7,088 nt of DNA, from positions 1 through 7,088 of the forward strand of contig CAZUAH010000682.1 of NCBI GenBank assembly GCA_964617665.1. Reading direction: 5' to 3'. This DNA is from JADHUC01 sp964617665 (GTDB lineage: Bacteria; Planctomycetota; Planctomycetia; Pirellulales; Pirellulaceae). The notes beneath the pieces were generated by a model, which saw only the letters and a program-made list of their open reading frames with translations, had not been told where the DNA came from and did not search any database. Made by a program: the position numbers and the translations under genes. Each line of letters opens with the position of its first letter. Position 1 is the first letter of the stretch. This document shows, one piece after another, positions 6,521 through 7,088 of the stretch.

Positions 6521-7088
6521 TCAGATGTCTCCTTGTTCGTTGATCGTGCTGTACACATCGTTGGCCAAAACGCGAAACAATGCTTCGGAGTCGTCAATCT
6601 GGCCGTTGCCGTCCTGGTCGTAGATGTGGGCAAAGCCGCTGATGCCGTCGGGCAGGTCTGTCAGCTCGTTGGTCGCCTCTAACAGTTGCATGATGGTCAA
6701 GTCCGTGTTGTCGGCTACGTCGAAAGCGGCGCCCCCCGACCCCACATTGACAACGCGTGTGCCGATACCTGTGTCGGTGACGTTGAAGCCGTAGTCGGCG
6801 GCCACGTTGCCGGCCAAGTTGCTGTTGGTGAAATACGTTGCCAGTGCCACGGCCATGAACTGGGCGTCCACCTTGGCTGGCCCGCTGGACTTCTTGCCCT
6901 TTTGCTTGAACAACTGGTCGTTGAAGAACTGAGCCACGTCGGACCCATCAGCGCCGTCGAACTCGTCTCCGAAGACGTTGTTGAAATTGGCGGTCAACCA
7001 TTGGGCCAGGGCCGTGCCGCCTTGCGCGATCAGCGCCTGCCCATGCTTGTTGTGCCAGAAGCCGATGGTGGCGGTGTCACCGCTGGTC
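6521..7088 (-). CDS. C-terminal part of a large surface-type protein with a terminal EF-hand loop (partial)
   Basis: The reading frame enters from the right edge of the window and ends at TGA 6523-6521, giving 188 residues with the 5' end missing. A TTG at 6997 could be taken as a start, but the frame stays open to 7088 and the upstream residues look like real protein (TATIGFWHNKHGQALIAQGG), so the gene is longer. I recall this segment, with the following alanine-rich FMAVALATYF region, from the ends of large planctomycete exported proteins that carry repeated extracellular domains. Near the C-terminus, visible residues 157-168 (DQDGNGQIDDSE) form a canonical 12-residue calcium loop, with D, D, N and a final E at positions 1, 3, 5 and 12. 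This is EF-hand- or dockerin-like, but only one loop is present. There is no C-terminal membrane anchor. Function is not known. The gene is convergent with the nitrilase gene. Confidence 0.75.
   Translation of the reverse strand, partial: TSGDTATIGFWHNKHGQALIAQGGTALAQWLTANFNNVFGDEFDGADGSDVAQFFNDQLFKQKGKKSSGPAKVDAQFMAVALATYFTNSNLAGNVAADYGFNVTDTGIGTRVVNVGSGGAAFDVADNTDLTIMQLLEATNELTDLPDGISGFAHIYDQDGNGQIDDSEALFRVLANDVYSTINEQGDI

Overview
The window looks like a chromosomal segment from a planctomycete, probably of the Pirellulales type. I base this on a secreted sulfatase with a family-typical tail, a secreted FG-GAP/VCBS repeat protein, the C-terminal end of a large surface-type protein, and two copies of a GGGAGGGCGAAGCTCC palindromic repeat that I associate with planctomycete genomes. 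The assignment is from memory and was not searched. No tRNA, rRNA, CRISPR array, integrase or transposase is visible.

Layout: (1) 67-2664 (+) is a sulfatase fused to a beta-sandwich domain and a C-terminal alpha/beta hydrolase, with both sets of catalytic residues intact. (2) 2665-2808 is a short gap between convergent genes that holds repeat copy 1. (3) 2809-5283 (-) is a secreted protein with nine clear FG-GAP calcium-loop repeats. Repeat copy 2 lies inside its reading frame and is translated, upstream of the more convincing of its two possible export signals. (4) 5287-5471 is a divergent gap with ribosome binding sites for both flanking genes. (5) 5472-6380 (+) is an exported nitrilase-superfamily amidohydrolase with its Glu-Lys-Cys triad. 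(6) 6381-6520 is a convergent gap with small hairpins. (7) 6521-7088 (-) is the C-terminal 188 residues of a larger protein that ends with an EF-hand-like calcium loop; its start lies beyond the window.

The sulfatase-hydrolase and the FG-GAP protein are convergent, and the FG-GAP gene is divergent from the nitrilase gene, so no two complete genes form an obvious operon. The shared theme is the cell exterior: all three complete products have real or possible N-terminal export signals, and the fourth looks like a surface protein. The sulfatase-hydrolase could remove sulfate and a second ester-type group from a sulfated polysaccharide, but its substrate cannot be read from sequence. I do not see a clear new multi-gene system. 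The most distinctive points are the sulfatase-hydrolase fusion, the mobile-type repeat turned into protein sequence, and the different codon use at the 5' end of the sulfatase gene.
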